A DNA stretch of 64,000 nucleotides from the NCBI GenBank assembly GCA_034766995.1, contig CM068317.1, positions 36,797,249-36,861,248 on the forward strand, written 5' to 3'. Position 1 is the stretch's first letter; the number at the start of each line of letters is the position of its first letter. A model generated the notes under the pieces. The model searched no databases, was not told the origin of the DNA, and worked only from the letters and a program-made list of their open reading frames with translations. The position numbers and the translations under genes are program-made. This DNA comes from Acanthacorydalis orientalis (taxonomy: Eukaryota; Arthropoda; Insecta; Megaloptera; Corydalidae). This document shows positions 39,197-54,852 of the stretch, in pieces.

Positions 39197-42100
39197 CCTT
39201 CGATATTTGTATTGAAAAAACAATTGCGTTGCCAACTAAAATTTAATAGAATAAACATAGATATTTATTGCTTGGACACCAAGAGTTTGATCAATGTTTT
39301 AGAAATCTATCTTTATATCTATGGTTGTGCCATAGCATTTTTAAGCAATAATCAGTAATTGTTACCAAAGAGATACGAAGGCAGTGTATATTGCTGTATA
39401 TTTATGTATACAGATTGAAAGTACTGTAAGATGTTTGTGTTTTGAATATTATTATCATAATCCACATAATTTATTGATTGTAATTTTCATCTATTCTAAA
39501 ATTATTGAAAAAAATAACACAAGTTTAGGTTAAACAAAAAGTGAAGTGTAAAATTACTTATAATTTTAGTTTAATAAATTACTATTATCAAAATGTTTAT
39601 TATTTCCAATATGCCTACGTGTTTCGAAATATCAAAATGGGTTCTCTGCCTAAAATCATCCAATTATAATTTTAGTAAGAAATATTAAATCTAATATTAC
39701 TATTTTTAAATTTTCGTTATATTTAGCAAATTACATTTTTTTCTATTTACATCCATTATAGATTTAATAACTTTTATAGTACTTAAAAAATTGTGAATAT
39801 GGCTTGAAGGTGATTGTTATTTTCTATTTTATAAAAAAATTCAGATTTTATCACTTTTTTGATATAATAATAAAATAGTTGAAATTTTTTTAAGAGTATG
39901 CTGTTCTTTTATACTTATTAAATGTTATCAACTTCCTAACAAAGACAAAAAATATCTATACAAATTTTAAAGGCAAAATTGATCAATTATAATCAATAAT
40001 TGTGTAAGAAATATTTTCAATTATTTTTTATATAGTTATTTTTCACATTCTTTCAATAAACATTTAAATCCACTTACCTCAAAATTAGTTGATAGTTTAT
40101 TATTGAAGTGATTATAATATTAATTTTATTCAATGATTGCAGTTAACACCACATACCTTTTTTAGTTTTATTTGTATTTAATATTACATATTAATAATAA
40201 AACAATTTTATCTTAATTTTATTTTTTTTTTAAATATTTTAATACATTTTCCAAAGCAAACATTTATTAATATATAGCAATACTTCCTTACAGACAAAAA
40301 GATATTAAAAAAATATGTTGCAATATGATATATTAGTACATTAGTTATTTGTCGAAGAAATTATTAAAAATATACATACCTTTCAAATCTAAAGAATATG
40401 TTTGTTTCCTTCTGAGGAGTATTTCTCCTATATAATATTTACCATTACATAAAAAGAGAAATATAAAAATAAATAGAACAGATTAATTTCATATTTTATT
40501 TTTTAATCAAAATATAATAACCCTTATTATTATGTTGATATAAGCATACAACAGTTAGGATAGTGTCAAATTCAAAATGAAAATTCACCGAAACACCCAA
40601 TTAATCAGCCACATAAATTGAAATATAACAGTACTAAATATATTTTCAGTTAGAATTTGACACACAGTCAATAAAACTCAAATTAATGACTGTTCCATAC
40701 CTATTAATAAATATAAATAGAGTACTGAAACCAAAATCAACACACTCAATTTTAAAACACTGAATGAAATTAAATATAAAGCAATAAGTTAGTGATATAA
40801 ATGTCATACAATATCCACCTACAAAATATAATTGGAAAATGTTCTTCACTTCTCTTTGTAAGTGAAATGTATTAAGACATATATCAACTCCAATGTTTAT
40901 ATGGCAAGAAAAAGCTGCACTATATATTTTTATTTATAATATATATATATATTAAAATTCATTCGTAAAATCACAGTAAAAATATTTACATTCAAAACTT
41001 TCAATTAAATTTTAGAAAATACCACTGACTTAATCACTTTACCAGTGGTCATTTTATTTACTATTTTACAAAATGGCCACTTTTCTGTGAATTATGATAA
41101 ATAACAGTTATGATATTTTTATAAAAAAAAACTGTCTCTCATATATTTCATAAATATTGAAATTTATTATATTCATTGTCTACTAAGAAATAAATTCGGT
41201 ACATTTTATATACTTTTATGCAGTGGACATATCTTTTATTTTAATTAATATTTTCATAATGAATATATCATATTGAAATTGGTATACATGCTTTTTCACA
41301 CAAAATAAAAATAATGTGAAAGTATCACTGTAATATTATTACATTTTTTTTTCTTAAGAGAACATATACTTGTGAAATATTAGTTATATAATTACTAGTG
41401 CAATAAAGACTTTAAAGAGAAATAATTTCGATCATCGCAATCTTTAAGCCAAAAATATACAAGTGAAATTGTTGATTTCTGAATACAAATTAACTAATTA
41501 TTTCAAAATAGATGGAATATGTACCATTAGCTACTATAGAATATTGTGTAAAAATTATTTATGTAGTATCTCATAAACTATCTAATTCCTAGAGAAAGTA
41601 ATTTATAAGTTTTAATAAAAAAATGATATATATGTATATATATATGTATATATGCATGTATGTGAACATTGAAAAAAGTCTAAAAATTAGATAGTTTTCA
41701 TTTCTTGAGTACTGATAAATTTATATTTATTCTAGCTGCTCAGTATATATCGACTAGCATTCTTTACACTATTTTTTTTGTAGTTCCTTTAATATGGTAT
41801 AATTTGTTTGGCAAGTTAAAAAATATGTGATTTGTATTGTCATATTGGTGAATAAAATATGTTTGTTAATATAATTACATGTTTAAAATAATTCATATAA
41901 AATACATTTGTAAGATACAAACCACATATCAGTACAAGAAAATACAATTGTGTTAATTATATATGAATCTTCAGCTAAAACACAAGTCAATTCCAATCTT
42001 TATGAATTATTAATCACAGTTTCCTGTTGCCATCATTTAAAATAATAATGAACAACACCTGTCTTTTGTTAGTTTTAGAATCTGCATAATAATAAATTAC

Positions 42101-43576
42101 ACTGGTTTTGTAGAAATATATAAATGCAATTTATTCATGTACACAATCATACAGATATTTATATATGTATGAGAATTCAACAATCTATTTAAATCTTTGT
42201 ATTCAGTGAGTAGAAGAATTAATATCTTCATTATTATGCAGTCTAATAATAATATTGTACTTTAAAATTCATAGCCAGTATATGCTTAATTCTCCAAATG
42301 CTATCTAATTTGTTGTAGCTACATAACACAATATAAAATGTTTTGCACCATTTATCTGTGATTTCACTTTTCTTCAAAAGAGATATATTAAATACATGTG
42401 AAAAATATATGTAGTGTCAGTCAAATATAAAGGAAACAAATATATATTAGTGAGTATATTCACTAAATATTTGTATCATGTTAAATATCTCAGCTTGTTT
42501 TATTACACCCAACAAACAATACATAAATAGATTAAAATGTTAAGTGTTATATATTTCACAGTTACTTTAATATATTTCTTAGTTTTCTCACTCAGTACTC
42601 ATAAACGTAAAAATCATCACTTTAAATTTTACTATTCAGCTGATGAAAATGCACTATGTAATTTTTGCGTTTATGAATGGTCAGTTTTACAATACTCGTA
42701 CCTTACATTCTTAATATATACAATTTTCCCATTCACATAATGACAAAACATAACAAGATGATTTTAAATATTTATGAATACTGACGATATTAGAATATTT
42801 GACACAATTTGTTTCAAATACCATACTTACATAATATTATTTACATTTCGTTATCAAGCTTTTTACCTAGCCTACAATTTGTCTTAAAGTATTTCGTTTT
42901 GTTCATCGTTCACTGTAAGCTCTAATATTTTAAGTGCTTATTTACATAACCTTCTGATCACTTTTTGGACCCGTAATACCCACAAAAGTTTTAAGTGCTT
43001 TCTATGCCAAACACAGAAAAATAATGAAAAATTGATAAATTTAAACATAGAGGTGAAGCTAGAGCAACCAAATTAAAGGATATGTAAATAAGCACGAACC
43101 CAAACCAACGCAGACATCTTCACATCAGTTATAAAATTTGATAAATTTTGCGTTGTATCAGAAAAAAAATCATTATAATAAGTAGTGAAGAAAGATTTTT
43201 TGAAAATAATGTTCTTTTCAACAAGTTTGTTTTTAGATTAATAAATGTGAACTGATGTATATGATGTCTAAACATACTTTAATAATGTGCACTCGATACA
43301 ACACTTATTTATAATTTTAATATAAAAAAAACTAATACATGTGCATCAAGAAAAAACAATATTTATACAATTTGCTCATAGTCAGTCCAGATAAAAACAG
43401 TTATAAAATTGACTACTTTTAAATCTTCCCATTGTTGATAAATATTTTTAGTTATACATAAATTCACTATTATATCAGTTTTTCTTCACATTTGATAAAA
43501 ACACGTGTAAAATACCGATCTTGTAGAAACTGGTTTAATACTTACAATATGGTATACTGAAGCTCGTTTGTTTTAA
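39197..43576. other. Intergenic region between reptin and the upstream minus-strand gene
   Basis: About 4.4 kb holding the reptin 5' flank and the 3' untranslated region of the next gene. I see no gene. Plus frames at 39149-39358 and 42537-42740 and the minus frame at 40646-40849 lack recognisable motifs. A small perfect hairpin lies near 41046-41084 (AGTGGTCATTTT with AAAATGGCCACT, one G-T type mismatch). Confidence 0.55.
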
Positions 43577-44580
43577 TCATCTTACAATGACAATAGTCAA
43601 TACAAGTGATAATATGAATAATGCAGCAGGAATTAGTCTCCTAGCTGTGTTTGTATTATCATCTGTATCAGCACATGTACCTGTATAAATAAATAAAAAT
43701 ATGTATTGATTTTTCTTAAGTATACATTTTTTCTATCAATTGACACTTATATTTAATAATAAGAAAGTAAAAAAAAAAACATTTATATAATGTTTTATTG
43801 TTGTTCCTATTAAAAAAAAGTACATGAATGTAAGTAGAAACAGTTTTTACATACCATTTGAAGTTAAATTTAATGCCAAGGCATGATTCATTCCTGGTAT
43901 TATATGACAACTATCTGCCACTGCAGAAAGTTGCAATATTCCACCTCTCATGACTGTGTTCTGAAGAGCTAATTTACCTCCATTTACATTGGGTAAACTG
44001 TTTATAGGGACAGATGTGCCACCTAAATGAGATTGTGGTTGTTTATCATCTGCTCCACTAACAAAATTGTAGATAAAACAGTATCTGTATGGATCTGTAG
44101 ATTTCCGCCCGATTGGAGAAGCAATTAAGTAGCTGGTGCCATTTTCTTCCCAGCTTCCATGACATGAATATGCTACAAAAATATAAATTTGTATTTGCAA
44201 TATTTTGAAAATTTTATAAAAGTAAAATAGTATCATATAACTCTATACCAGAAACAGTTTGTGTAGATGAATGACCACAAGATGATCTCAATTCCATAGT
44301 CTCATGAGATCCACTGCATCCAACAGCTAATGATTCATACTTTGGAACAGCACAATCATTTCCTGATGTAGAAAGATTTTCAGAACCTTGAATGTAATAT
44401 ACATGTATTACTTATAAAATAATTTACTTCAAATATAAACAAATTACCAATGTTTTGTCTTCTTTTTCTTCTGTCATTGGATGGTGAGGAATTAATTACT
44501 GTGTATCTTCCTAAGTGAGGACATTTTTTAGTATGGAGTGAAGTAGCTATAAAAAACGCATATATTTAGAAAAATATATT

Positions 44581-44628
<48 letters not shown>

Positions 44629-44752
44629 AACACACACATATACTTACTTATTAATGTAGTAAATGGTGTAGATATTGGGTCAAAATAACGACAAGCATCA
44701 TCAGGATTTTCTTGATAAGTGGCTAAAATAAAAATATAAGTTATTATTTTTC

Positions 44753-44812
<60 letters not shown>

Positions 44813-44966
44813 ATATATATACATATAATAAATCGAAATTTGATACTTACTTGATTGTTGTACTTCAATTACATTGTTATCTCTTTTATAAAATACCATA
44901 CAGACATGGCCACTTTTGCTAAAAATAGTTAAATTGGTTAAATTATGAGATTATTTACATACACTA

Positions 44967-45037
<71 letters not shown>

Positions 45038-47961
45038 GTACATTTTAGTTTTATTGAATTTTTCTTATTTCTCAAATGGTAATCAACAAATAAATCATTG
45101 AAATATAGAAAAAAAATACAGATTCCAAAAAACTTTTATGTATGATAAAAACGAGTGAATCAAAGGCATAAATATTTATTATGAATTTAGAATAATATAA
45201 ATGTTTTTATTTTAATTCCAATATCTTTTAATAACAAAAATATGATGAGCAAAATATGAAATTAATATGGATGAAATAGTTATTTGGGTATTTTGATAGA
45301 TATGTGCATGGTGTATTCTTAAAATATTGATCAAACCGTTTTTAGAATATAACTTTCTTCGTTTTTTCGTTATATAAATATTTGCAATAATCAAGTAGAT
45401 TTCTATGTTTTCTGGGAATATTGCATTTGTTTATTTCAGTTGAATAGAAAATTCTGGAAATAAAATCACGTCGCTGTAACCAAAACGTAAGATGGAGATA
45501 TTTTTCTAATTCATTATTGATATTAGTCAAAAAGACCAATGTTGAGGGCAACGTAAGCCGTATGATCACCATAGACTTTTAAAAAGAAGTTCTTTTTATT
45601 TTTGCGGATTCGAATCATTGTTAAAAAGTCAAAATTTGTATATTTGCAATTAGTTTTCATTCTTTTTTTAAATTCTTAATACCAAGAAAGTTTAGTGAAG
45701 TGATAAATAATTTGTATTTAAATATAAATTATATAAGTTTTTAAATTTTATTTAAAACGATTAAGTGAAAAAGAAAAGGTAAACAACTGCCTACAAAGTG
45801 ACAGGAATATTACACATAGCACAACTGCTAATGAAATTAATAGATTTCTTAATATGATAAATAATTTATTAAAATTAAAAGACTAATCCTTAAAACGTAT
45901 TTATAAAAATTTAAATACTTAACTTTCAAATTGAGAACAATGCTTTTTCATTGCTTTTTTAGATATATTGAGATAAACTTGAATAATCCAAGAAAATGTT
46001 GTTCCCGTTAAGAAAAGACGAGCGTGACACATTTGAAGTAAAAGGTACCGTTTTAATTGTTAAAAAAAGTCAAAATTATAGTTTTACAAGCACAATATTT
46101 AGGATTGAGATTTTTTAGGAGTAATGGATTGGAATAAATGATTAAATTCTATTTAGATGGTTTCTGAAAAGGGAATGTATTGGATATCTGTTAAAATGAA
46201 ATAAGAAAAGTACGTTGAGTTGTTAGCTAAAATTTTAACTCAATTTAGTGATCATATTAATGACATGCGAACTGATTAATGAAGATGATCAAATTATGAC
46301 TATTTTATCTGTTTTTTATTCCTATGACTTATTTTCCAATTACCATTCTCAGAAAACAAGTAAAAAATATGTAAATAATACATATTTCACTCATTACATT
46401 TATATGAAATTATCTTACCATCCAGCAGTGACATGAGCAATAATTTGCACTTTTTTCTTTTCTTGCGATTGTAAGATACCATGGCATATTAATCTCACTT
46501 CACTACCTTCTGCAAAGTGCATTCCATGGATATGTGAATGCGATCCAAAATTTCCATGCCCAGAAGATACATGTGCTGAATGAAATGGTATATTACCGAA
46601 TGTATCATCATCTCTCGAATTAAATTGTGCAGAACCATACGGTAACGGTTCACCGTATGGTAAATGACGCGTAGACGGAGATGATTCATCAGCCGTAACA
46701 CGAAGAGTAGCATTTCTTTGAGAGAAGCGATAAGAAAGACGATGATCAAGGCTATGCCATGTATGATGTTCCGTAAGCCAAACTGGGAATCTACATCTAT
46801 TATGATGATCATCAACTGAAACATGAAATTGTGTTAATTGAAATCGTGACAAAATACTTTTCATTAAATTTTACCTGTAGTTAATTTTATTGTTTTCGAC
46901 CCTTCTAATGCATTTTGAACACCATTGCAAGTAGCATCTCCAGACTGAGCTATATTGTATGTAACTCCTCGACCTCCTTGATGAGTAACTCTTTCATAAA
47001 CAAAGCATCTGTATTGGTTTTCTTCTGTTGAACCTGCACTTCTTCGATCAGGTTGTATAACGCGACCAATCATGTAACGCGTTGAACCTTCTTTCCATAC
47101 TGCTAGACAAATAAGCTGTTCAACTGCAAAAAGATAACAATACATATGATTTATATTCGAAATAATGGTAGATAATACCGAAAAAATGCACGCATACGAA
47201 AAAAGGAAGTAAATGAATTTCGGTCTTTGAACAACAAGATATTTAGAAAAAATATTTACATTTAAATATAAAAGAAATGTAAAATATGTAATGAATCACT
47301 ATTAGAATTTTTAGAGTAAAAGTAGATTTCTTCATTTTAGAAATGAAACATCAATATAACCTAAGCCAAACGTTGTTTATATATAAATAATGTAATATAC
47401 GTACAATGTTATTATTTCAAGTCTATTGAACAACAAAATATTTTATATCAGAAAAATTAAATTATTTTGAGTCATTTAAAGTAAAATACGCACCATTACT
47501 TTCGGTGCCTCCAACATCAGGGCACGACTGATATTTTAAAACTAATCTCGAATCGTCCGTACAACTTTCTGCTCTTGACGGTGGATTTGTACATTCACCG
47601 GAACCTCTATTATATGAAAACATGAATGGTGCACCTTTGAAAGGACAAGGTACAGGTTCAGCAGGTGGTTGCAATCGGAACATTGAATACAAAGGTGCAT
47701 CTCCTGTGATTCCATAACAAATATCTTGTAACGATGCTTTTTCTTCACAATAAGCTGGAAAAATATGTTTTGACGTAAGGAAAAAGTTATTTTTAAACAA
47801 TTATTTACTTAAAGGTATTGTTATCCACTGAAAATACCTACTGGGACATAAAAACGGACAATGTACTTTGTGAAATAAATACTACATATTTTTATTTATT
47901 ATTTATTTAACTAATATATCGAATTGAATATAACAATTGTTATTTTTTAAATTTCGGTACT

Positions 47962-48035
<74 letters not shown>

Positions 48036-48239
48036 CTAGCACTCAATAATAAAAAAGCGAGATTAAAAGCTTAAAATAAAATATAAAACACTAATATTAT
48101 GTTGCCGAATAGAATAAATTTCTGTATACTTACTTTCTTTATATTGAAGAACACTTGGATGTTTCTGATTAATAACAACACATCTATAACAGTTATCTCC
48201 CCTGAAATATGATATAAATTTATTATTATAGAAGTTAGT

Positions 48240-48306
<67 letters not shown>

Positions 48307-48661
48307 GATAAATAATTCATTATTCCATTAAATCAAATTATTCACAGAGCAGGCATTTACAACAAGATATCAATTAATAGAAAAGTAACTAAATAATAAA
48401 TTAATTGAAATAACAATACTAAACAGATACGAGTTTATTCGGTTTTCATATCGAAAAATTAATTAATGACTTGTTTTCAAGTTCATATGTGACTAAAATA
48501 TAGAGTTAAAAATATTTAGAGTTGTTATTCATTTATTATTCGAAATAATCTAAAATATTAAAACAATAATTAGTGATTAAACATGTTTGAATCAATTGAT
48601 TATTTTAAGTAACGCAAAACATCGGTAATCAAAATAAAACGTATGAACTAATAAACACATC

Positions 48662-48717
<56 letters not shown>

Positions 48718-49500
48718 TACTTTTAATTATACCACAAAAATTGCATAAATTTAAAAGAATATACACTTAATTTAATCGAGTAAGAAAAGTTAACGTTACT
48801 TTTTTCTTTCCATTGAAATAGGGTAAGAATATAATGGAATACAAATAAATTTAGTCTATTATTTTGTAAATATTGAGAAAAAATAACGAGTTATTTTAAA
48901 GACATTTTGTACAAAATTCATTTTCATTTTTATGTGAATTACGTGTTTAATATTTTGTTAATAAATACAACAGAAATATAAACATACTAATAAATTAAAG
49001 ATAGTATACTTCTTCTGCAATAATATATTTTTCTTAAGTACTTTTATTACGTAATGTATCATCATTAAAAATGATTTGATAGTTTTCTGTACTATGACTA
49101 ATTAATACTATATCTTGAAATGACGATTTAAATGTTAACTATAAAAGTAATGAACGTATACATTAAAATCGTAAACGTTTTATTCCAGAATTTATGGTAG
49201 TTATTTGAATATTCATACATATAAAAACGTTTCAAAATATGTATGTAAATTAATGATTTCTAAATAAATGTGGGTAACATGATTTCAGTTTAATTTAAAA
49301 TTTACAGTGATATTTGAAAAGGTACACAAAAACAATCTTATGATGAAGTTCAGTTTATTTTGGGTTTGATTTGGTTTATTACTAAGATGCTTGGCAATGA
49401 GAAATTCGTAAAATACCTAGAGTAACAAAAACTAATATTATTTATAAAAGTTCATTAAATAATTTTTTATGCAATTGATTAAAAGTATGTTACTTTACAA

Positions 49501-49546
<46 letters not shown>

Positions 49547-49873
49547 CTATAAGTCATTATATTTAAATTATAATCAATTATAAATATTAAATTCAAAAAA
49601 TATTTTACAATTATTATTAAATTTCGATTCAAATATAAAATAATAAAAAAGGAACATGTTTAAAATGTCACATGTAATATCTATAAAGACAGCTTTAAAC
49701 AGTGTTACTAACTGTAGTTAAATTTTATTCAATGCCTCATGTAAAACCCAACGGACAGGAAATTGAAATCTTTGGTTTGAAAATAAGAAAAACATAAAAA
49801 GTTACGATTACATTTTACAAAGTAACATCTGATTGAGACAGATACATAAAAGTTTTATATTCATGAGTTTAGA

Positions 49874-49927
<54 letters not shown>

Positions 49928-50389
49928 ATATATATATATATAAGTATGGATGTATAATATATTTCATGTGGATTTCAACAAGGTTGTTGGTTAGTATTGG
50001 CTCTTTTTATGTTCGATATAAATTTTTGAAGAGTTTAAAATATAAATCCGTTTTCAGTATTATAATAAAATAAAAATAATCTTTATGGGTTGAATATTAT
50101 TTATAGTTATATCAACATTAAAATTTAATAACACAAATTAAATTATAATTAAATAAAGGATTTTTTAATACATACATATATATATATATATATACAAAAT
50201 TATATGGAATTAGTTTTATAAATGATTACAAAAATACTTACCCTGAATGATCATGCATAAGAAATTTATCTTTATCATTTTCGATACATTTTCCTTTTGT
50301 ATCTATATGTGTCGTATTTACTTTGATAGGATTTGTTGTTCCTGATTGGAACCAAGATCCAGACCATTGTGCAGGAAATTCACAACCTC
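43577..50389 (-). CDS. Cysteine-rich secreted or membrane-anchored insect protein (DUF7042-7045-type), eleven exons
   Basis: Exons in order: 50389-50242, 48201-48134, 47754-47494, 47123-46875, 46815-46419, 44918-44851, 44722-44648, 44546-44448, 44386-44249, 44172-43855, 43680-43577. All junctions are GT-AG with matching phase, giving 640 residues after the leader. The first exon starts in codon phase 1, so a leader exon is missing upstream. Residues 1-49 (GCEFPAQWSGSWFQSG) open a first Cys-rich domain. Exons 3-5 hold further Cys domains, including CPFKGAPFMFSY, WKEGSTRYMIG ... YRCFVYE and CRFPVWLTEHHTWHSLD. Exon 10 repeats the exon-4 type (SCHGSWEENGTSYLI ... YRYCFIY). RRKRR (447-451) is a furin-like site. 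Residues 622-639 are hydrophobic with a single final Arg, like a GPI signal or a very short-tailed membrane anchor. From memory this fits the DUF7042-DUF7045 arthropod family; function unknown. Confidence 0.88.
44969..45033. repeat. (TA)n microsatellite in intron
   Basis: About 64 bp of uninterrupted AT dinucleotides between exons 5 and 6 of the Cys-rich gene. A similar tract lies at 44756-44800. Confidence 0.95.
45040..46400. other. Intron 5 of the Cys-rich gene
   Basis: Mostly featureless AT-rich DNA. A minus frame at 45342-45572 (76 codons) has an ordinary residue mix but no motif I recognise; it may be chance or a transposon scrap. 45980-46050 is slightly less AT-rich. Confidence 0.5.
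47966..48031. repeat. (TA)n microsatellite in intron
   Basis: About 66 bp of AT dinucleotides between exons 2 and 3 of the Cys-rich gene. Confidence 0.95.
48241..48305. repeat. (TA)n microsatellite in intron
   Basis: About 62 bp of AT dinucleotides, only 40 bases upstream of the exon-2 acceptor. Confidence 0.95.
48306..50241. other. Intron 1 region between the first two confident exons
   Basis: AT-rich, with (TA)n tracts at 48665-48712, 49503-49543, 49876-49925 and 50175-50192. No coding region seen. Confidence 0.6.
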
Positions 50390-51492
50390 CTGTTACAAAA
50401 AATAAATAAATATAGAGATTTATTACATACACAAATATACATATATATATATATAATTTTTATCTTAATACTTTATTTCATAAAATATTTATTTATAAAA
50501 TTTAATAAAAACATAATATAGTTCTTAACTGACTTTCATCAAACATTTAAGTTAAGGTATTTAATTAATTACAAATAATTTTTATATTTGTTTTTAGTAT
50601 GAGTTAGAATTTCTATTAAATTTGGAATCGAAATGGATTTGGTAACATTTTAAGATATTAGAAAGTTATTTTCAGAAAATATGATTTTAAATATGGTTTT
50701 ATTTTATTTGATGCTAACACTAAATGAATAAAAAATATTCATTCATATGTTTTTAATTAATAAATTAAGAAAATTAAAATTGAGAATTTATTGGACGGTT
50801 AATGTTTGAATTCAAGAATGAAAATTGTATAAAAAAACTAAGTAATATATCATACTCAAGAGTTACTGCAATAATATTAATAATTAAAGCACAAGTTATA
50901 AAAAAAATAATGATAATAAATCATGAAAGTTCATCTTTCTTTGAAATCTACATATATTACTAAAAATATATATTTAGAGTAGCATACGTACAATTTGTAA
51001 AAAGTTATAAACCATGTCATACACTAAGAAAAAAGTTCATAAAACTAACATAAGAAATTATAATACATATTTTATTTAATTTGTTCATCTTAACTTTTTC
51101 CATTCAGAGCGTTCGCAAAGAAAAAACTATTTATTAAATGAGTTGAGAATTAAAACTGTAAAAAAAGCATTCAAACAAGTACGAATGTATAACATATATA
51201 CGTAACGTATTTAATAAAGACATTACGCTCATAATACTGCCAGAATTTTAAGCTCTAGAGATGTAACTTTGAGTTTAAGATTAAATTGATTCTCGGGCAC
51301 GTCTGGGAATGCAAGCGTCGAGATTGGGAAATTTTCTGCAAGCTGCAGTTACACTGTTATATGGGGAAGATATTTTAAATAGTTTAGTGTGTGGCGTTGC
51401 CCTTGCGTACGTAAGTGAAAGCTTGTAGATAGCATGAGATGGAATTACTAAGTAAATGTTTTAGGTTTACTGACATGGAATTCTTCCGTTAC

Positions 51493-51549
<57 letters not shown>

Positions 51550-53008
51550 ATAAATTAAAAAAATCAGATTTTTTAATTATTGCTGTTTGAATAAATAAGT
51601 TAACATTTACTTTATTGTATTTCGAATGTAGTCACTAATTAAATAAATTAGTGGATTTAACAATATAGCCAATCAAATAATTTATATATGAAATGTAGAA
51701 TAAAAGTAGTAATTAATTTGTTAAGAATAAATACCTACTACTTTTATTTTCAATATTTTTTAAAAATGGAAATCTTTATGAATAGATATAATAAAGAAAA
51801 TAATAAAAGAAAGATGATTGTGGTAGACCATTTTTTACAGCCAAGGGGGAAAATAAATCATATAAGAAAGAGAATATAAAAACACACAGAAATAATAAAT
51901 GCTTATGAAGAAGGCGGCAATTATAAACTTATAGAGCTTTGCAATAATTAAAATAATAGTCTATATAATATTTATAATAACAGCGAATTATATTTTTGAA
52001 TGACACATATAAAATATTAAAAACAAAAAAAAACGGTTATGAATGATTAGTAATTCTGTACTTCTGATGTGTTATTACAACTTTACACGATCTCCAGGAT
52101 TATGAAAAATATATATTGATTTGTACTCGTATACACTATCTTGTAATTTATTACTCTATTATATTAATAATGTTTCCATCCATCTACAAAGTATTAATTT
52201 TATAAATATAGTATTTAATAAATCAATCAATTATTCTTAATATTTCATAAGTTCAAAAATATTGAAAATCCGTAAATGTCAGATTAAATTTCAAATTTCG
52301 TTGAATAACAATAAAATGTAAGAATTAATTTAAACGAAACTATGAAATAAATATAACTTTATATATGAAAAGTCATCATAATTTTTCATTTTAATCAATT
52401 GAATATATAACTCAAGCTTTTTTTTAAAAAAATCAATATATAATCTTGATTCCAAATGTATACACTTTCATAAAATAAAAAAAATTATTATCCGCGAATT
52501 GAGGACATGCAAAATACTACAGTAAAAATTCAATTAAAAATTTATGTTTTTAAATAATTAAGCAAAATTAATATTATGTACAGCAAATGTAAAGAGACAA
52601 TGAGAAAGATTGTACATTATGTATTGTCTTTAATATATAATTAAATTTAGTATAATATAGTATATAAAATTTACGAATATAAAATTTAAATAATATATTA
52701 AATTAAAAAAAAAATATGGAAAAAAGTTATAAATTTTACAGTCCAAGTTAGATAGAGTTTAATAAAATAATAGATATGAGTAGTTGCGTGAACTGATATA
52801 AAATTAAAACGAAATAAATCAAATGAAATTGATAATATAATCAAATTTTGAACATAAATCATTTCTATCGCGTTACTGTTTACAGTAGCATATTATACGG
52901 AATGGTTATTTTAATATTAAAATTGTGTAATGATAATTTTCCAAACTAATGGCCGACAAAATTTATACGATCCATAAAAATAACACATTTATGCACATAC
53001 ACACTCTT

Positions 53009-53048
<40 letters not shown>

Positions 53049-53365
53049 CGTCTGCAGTCTGAAGAAGAGAATACATATAACAATTCACATCATTTCGCAA
53101 CTTAAATACAATATAAATCAAAAACAGACGTTATAAATCTTTAAATAAAGCAAACATCAAAGAGCGCAAACCGTCTCGTAAACGGCGTATTGCCAACATG
53201 ATAAAACGAACAAATCAAAATTTAGTTGGTTCCACACATATATGTATAGAGTGGATTGCGTTCACAGTTTAAAGAATTGGTATTGTCGAGCGAAAAATTT
53301 CATTTTGTTGTCAAATTGGTAAAGTATTTATAACATCCGTTTCTATTAAAAATATATCATTGTTC

Positions 53366-53406
<41 letters not shown>

Positions 53407-54821
53407 CATATATATATATATACAAATATATATATATATATATTCGTAAAGCTTTAAAAAGCTCCAAACGTTTTAAAAAATGTGTTACTGTTTGCACAAA
53501 TCAATTTGTATTTATGGACAAAATATGTGGCTTCGAATTCTTTCATAAATATTTTCAGAACCACACAATTATTTAATTAGTTTGTTTTTATTTACAAAAT
53601 TTCAAGTATTTTTTTGTGAAAAGTAACATTTAAAAAAAGAGTGGTGCATTTTTCATATATTTTCGTGGTCTTTGATGTAAATTAAACATTTAATTAAACA
53701 ATGTTTCACTTAATTAATAAATTCATTCATAGGTTGTGGAATTTACATTTTTAATGAAAGTTTCAAGTATATACGAACGACTATGATTTAAAATTGTACA
53801 ATACTGGATGAAAAAATCATTAAATATTAGTTTAATATTTCATATATATATATATATAATGTTATATATTAATTTTTAATATCAAACATTTTATAAATGC
53901 GTAAAAATTTAAAATGCAATTTTAAAAATATGTACAACAGATATAATCAAAAACGAATATAATACAATATGACAAGTCCTTTTTTATTTTTAAAAACGAA
54001 AATCTATACTAATATTTTTTTAAATTTACTGAAGCAAATTTTTAGTATAATCAAATTTTGAAAAAATAATAGAAAAAATGCTAACGAAATTAAAGAAAGA
54101 TGAAAATGAATGGATTTCAATGTAATATAAAATAGTAAACTTTGAAAATTTTTGTCTAGTTGAAAAAAGTATAGCAAATGGATACTACAAATAACACAAA
54201 TAATATACCAATATTGTATTTAAAAATAGAACAGATAGATGAAACTACATTACGATTTAAACACATTCAAATCTGAATGAATAAAAGTTAAATTAAAATT
54301 TCTCATGCAGACATTTTAAAACAAATAGCAATCTAAAAAATATCCACAAATGTGTGTGAAACAAATAAACACTTCTTCAATTAATCAAATTCAATAAAAA
54401 TAAAAAAGACTGCAATCTATTTCCATGTGAAATGGTTATATTTGACATAAAAAAGAATATATGATTTTTTTGTACAATATAGGAAAAAAAAACATTCATT
54501 AATATACTAATATATATCATGAATTATTAACTAATATTATAATTCACTAGAAATGATTTTTTAAATAAATAATAAGTGGCTGAATATTGACAAATATATA
54601 CATATATAACGATTTGTGTAAAGGTTAGGTGCATTTCAGGGTAGATTTTAAAAAGTTTTTGTTTGGGTGCTTAGTAGAAAATTATATAAAAAAATTAATT
54701 CAATGTTAATATTTAAATTTAAGTATATATCCTTTTCTCGAAACTAATACGAGTTCTATGGTAGAAATAAACTAATAAAAAAATATACTGGTGATTAATT
54801 AATATTCACTTTTTTATGTCC

Positions 54822-54852
<31 letters not shown>

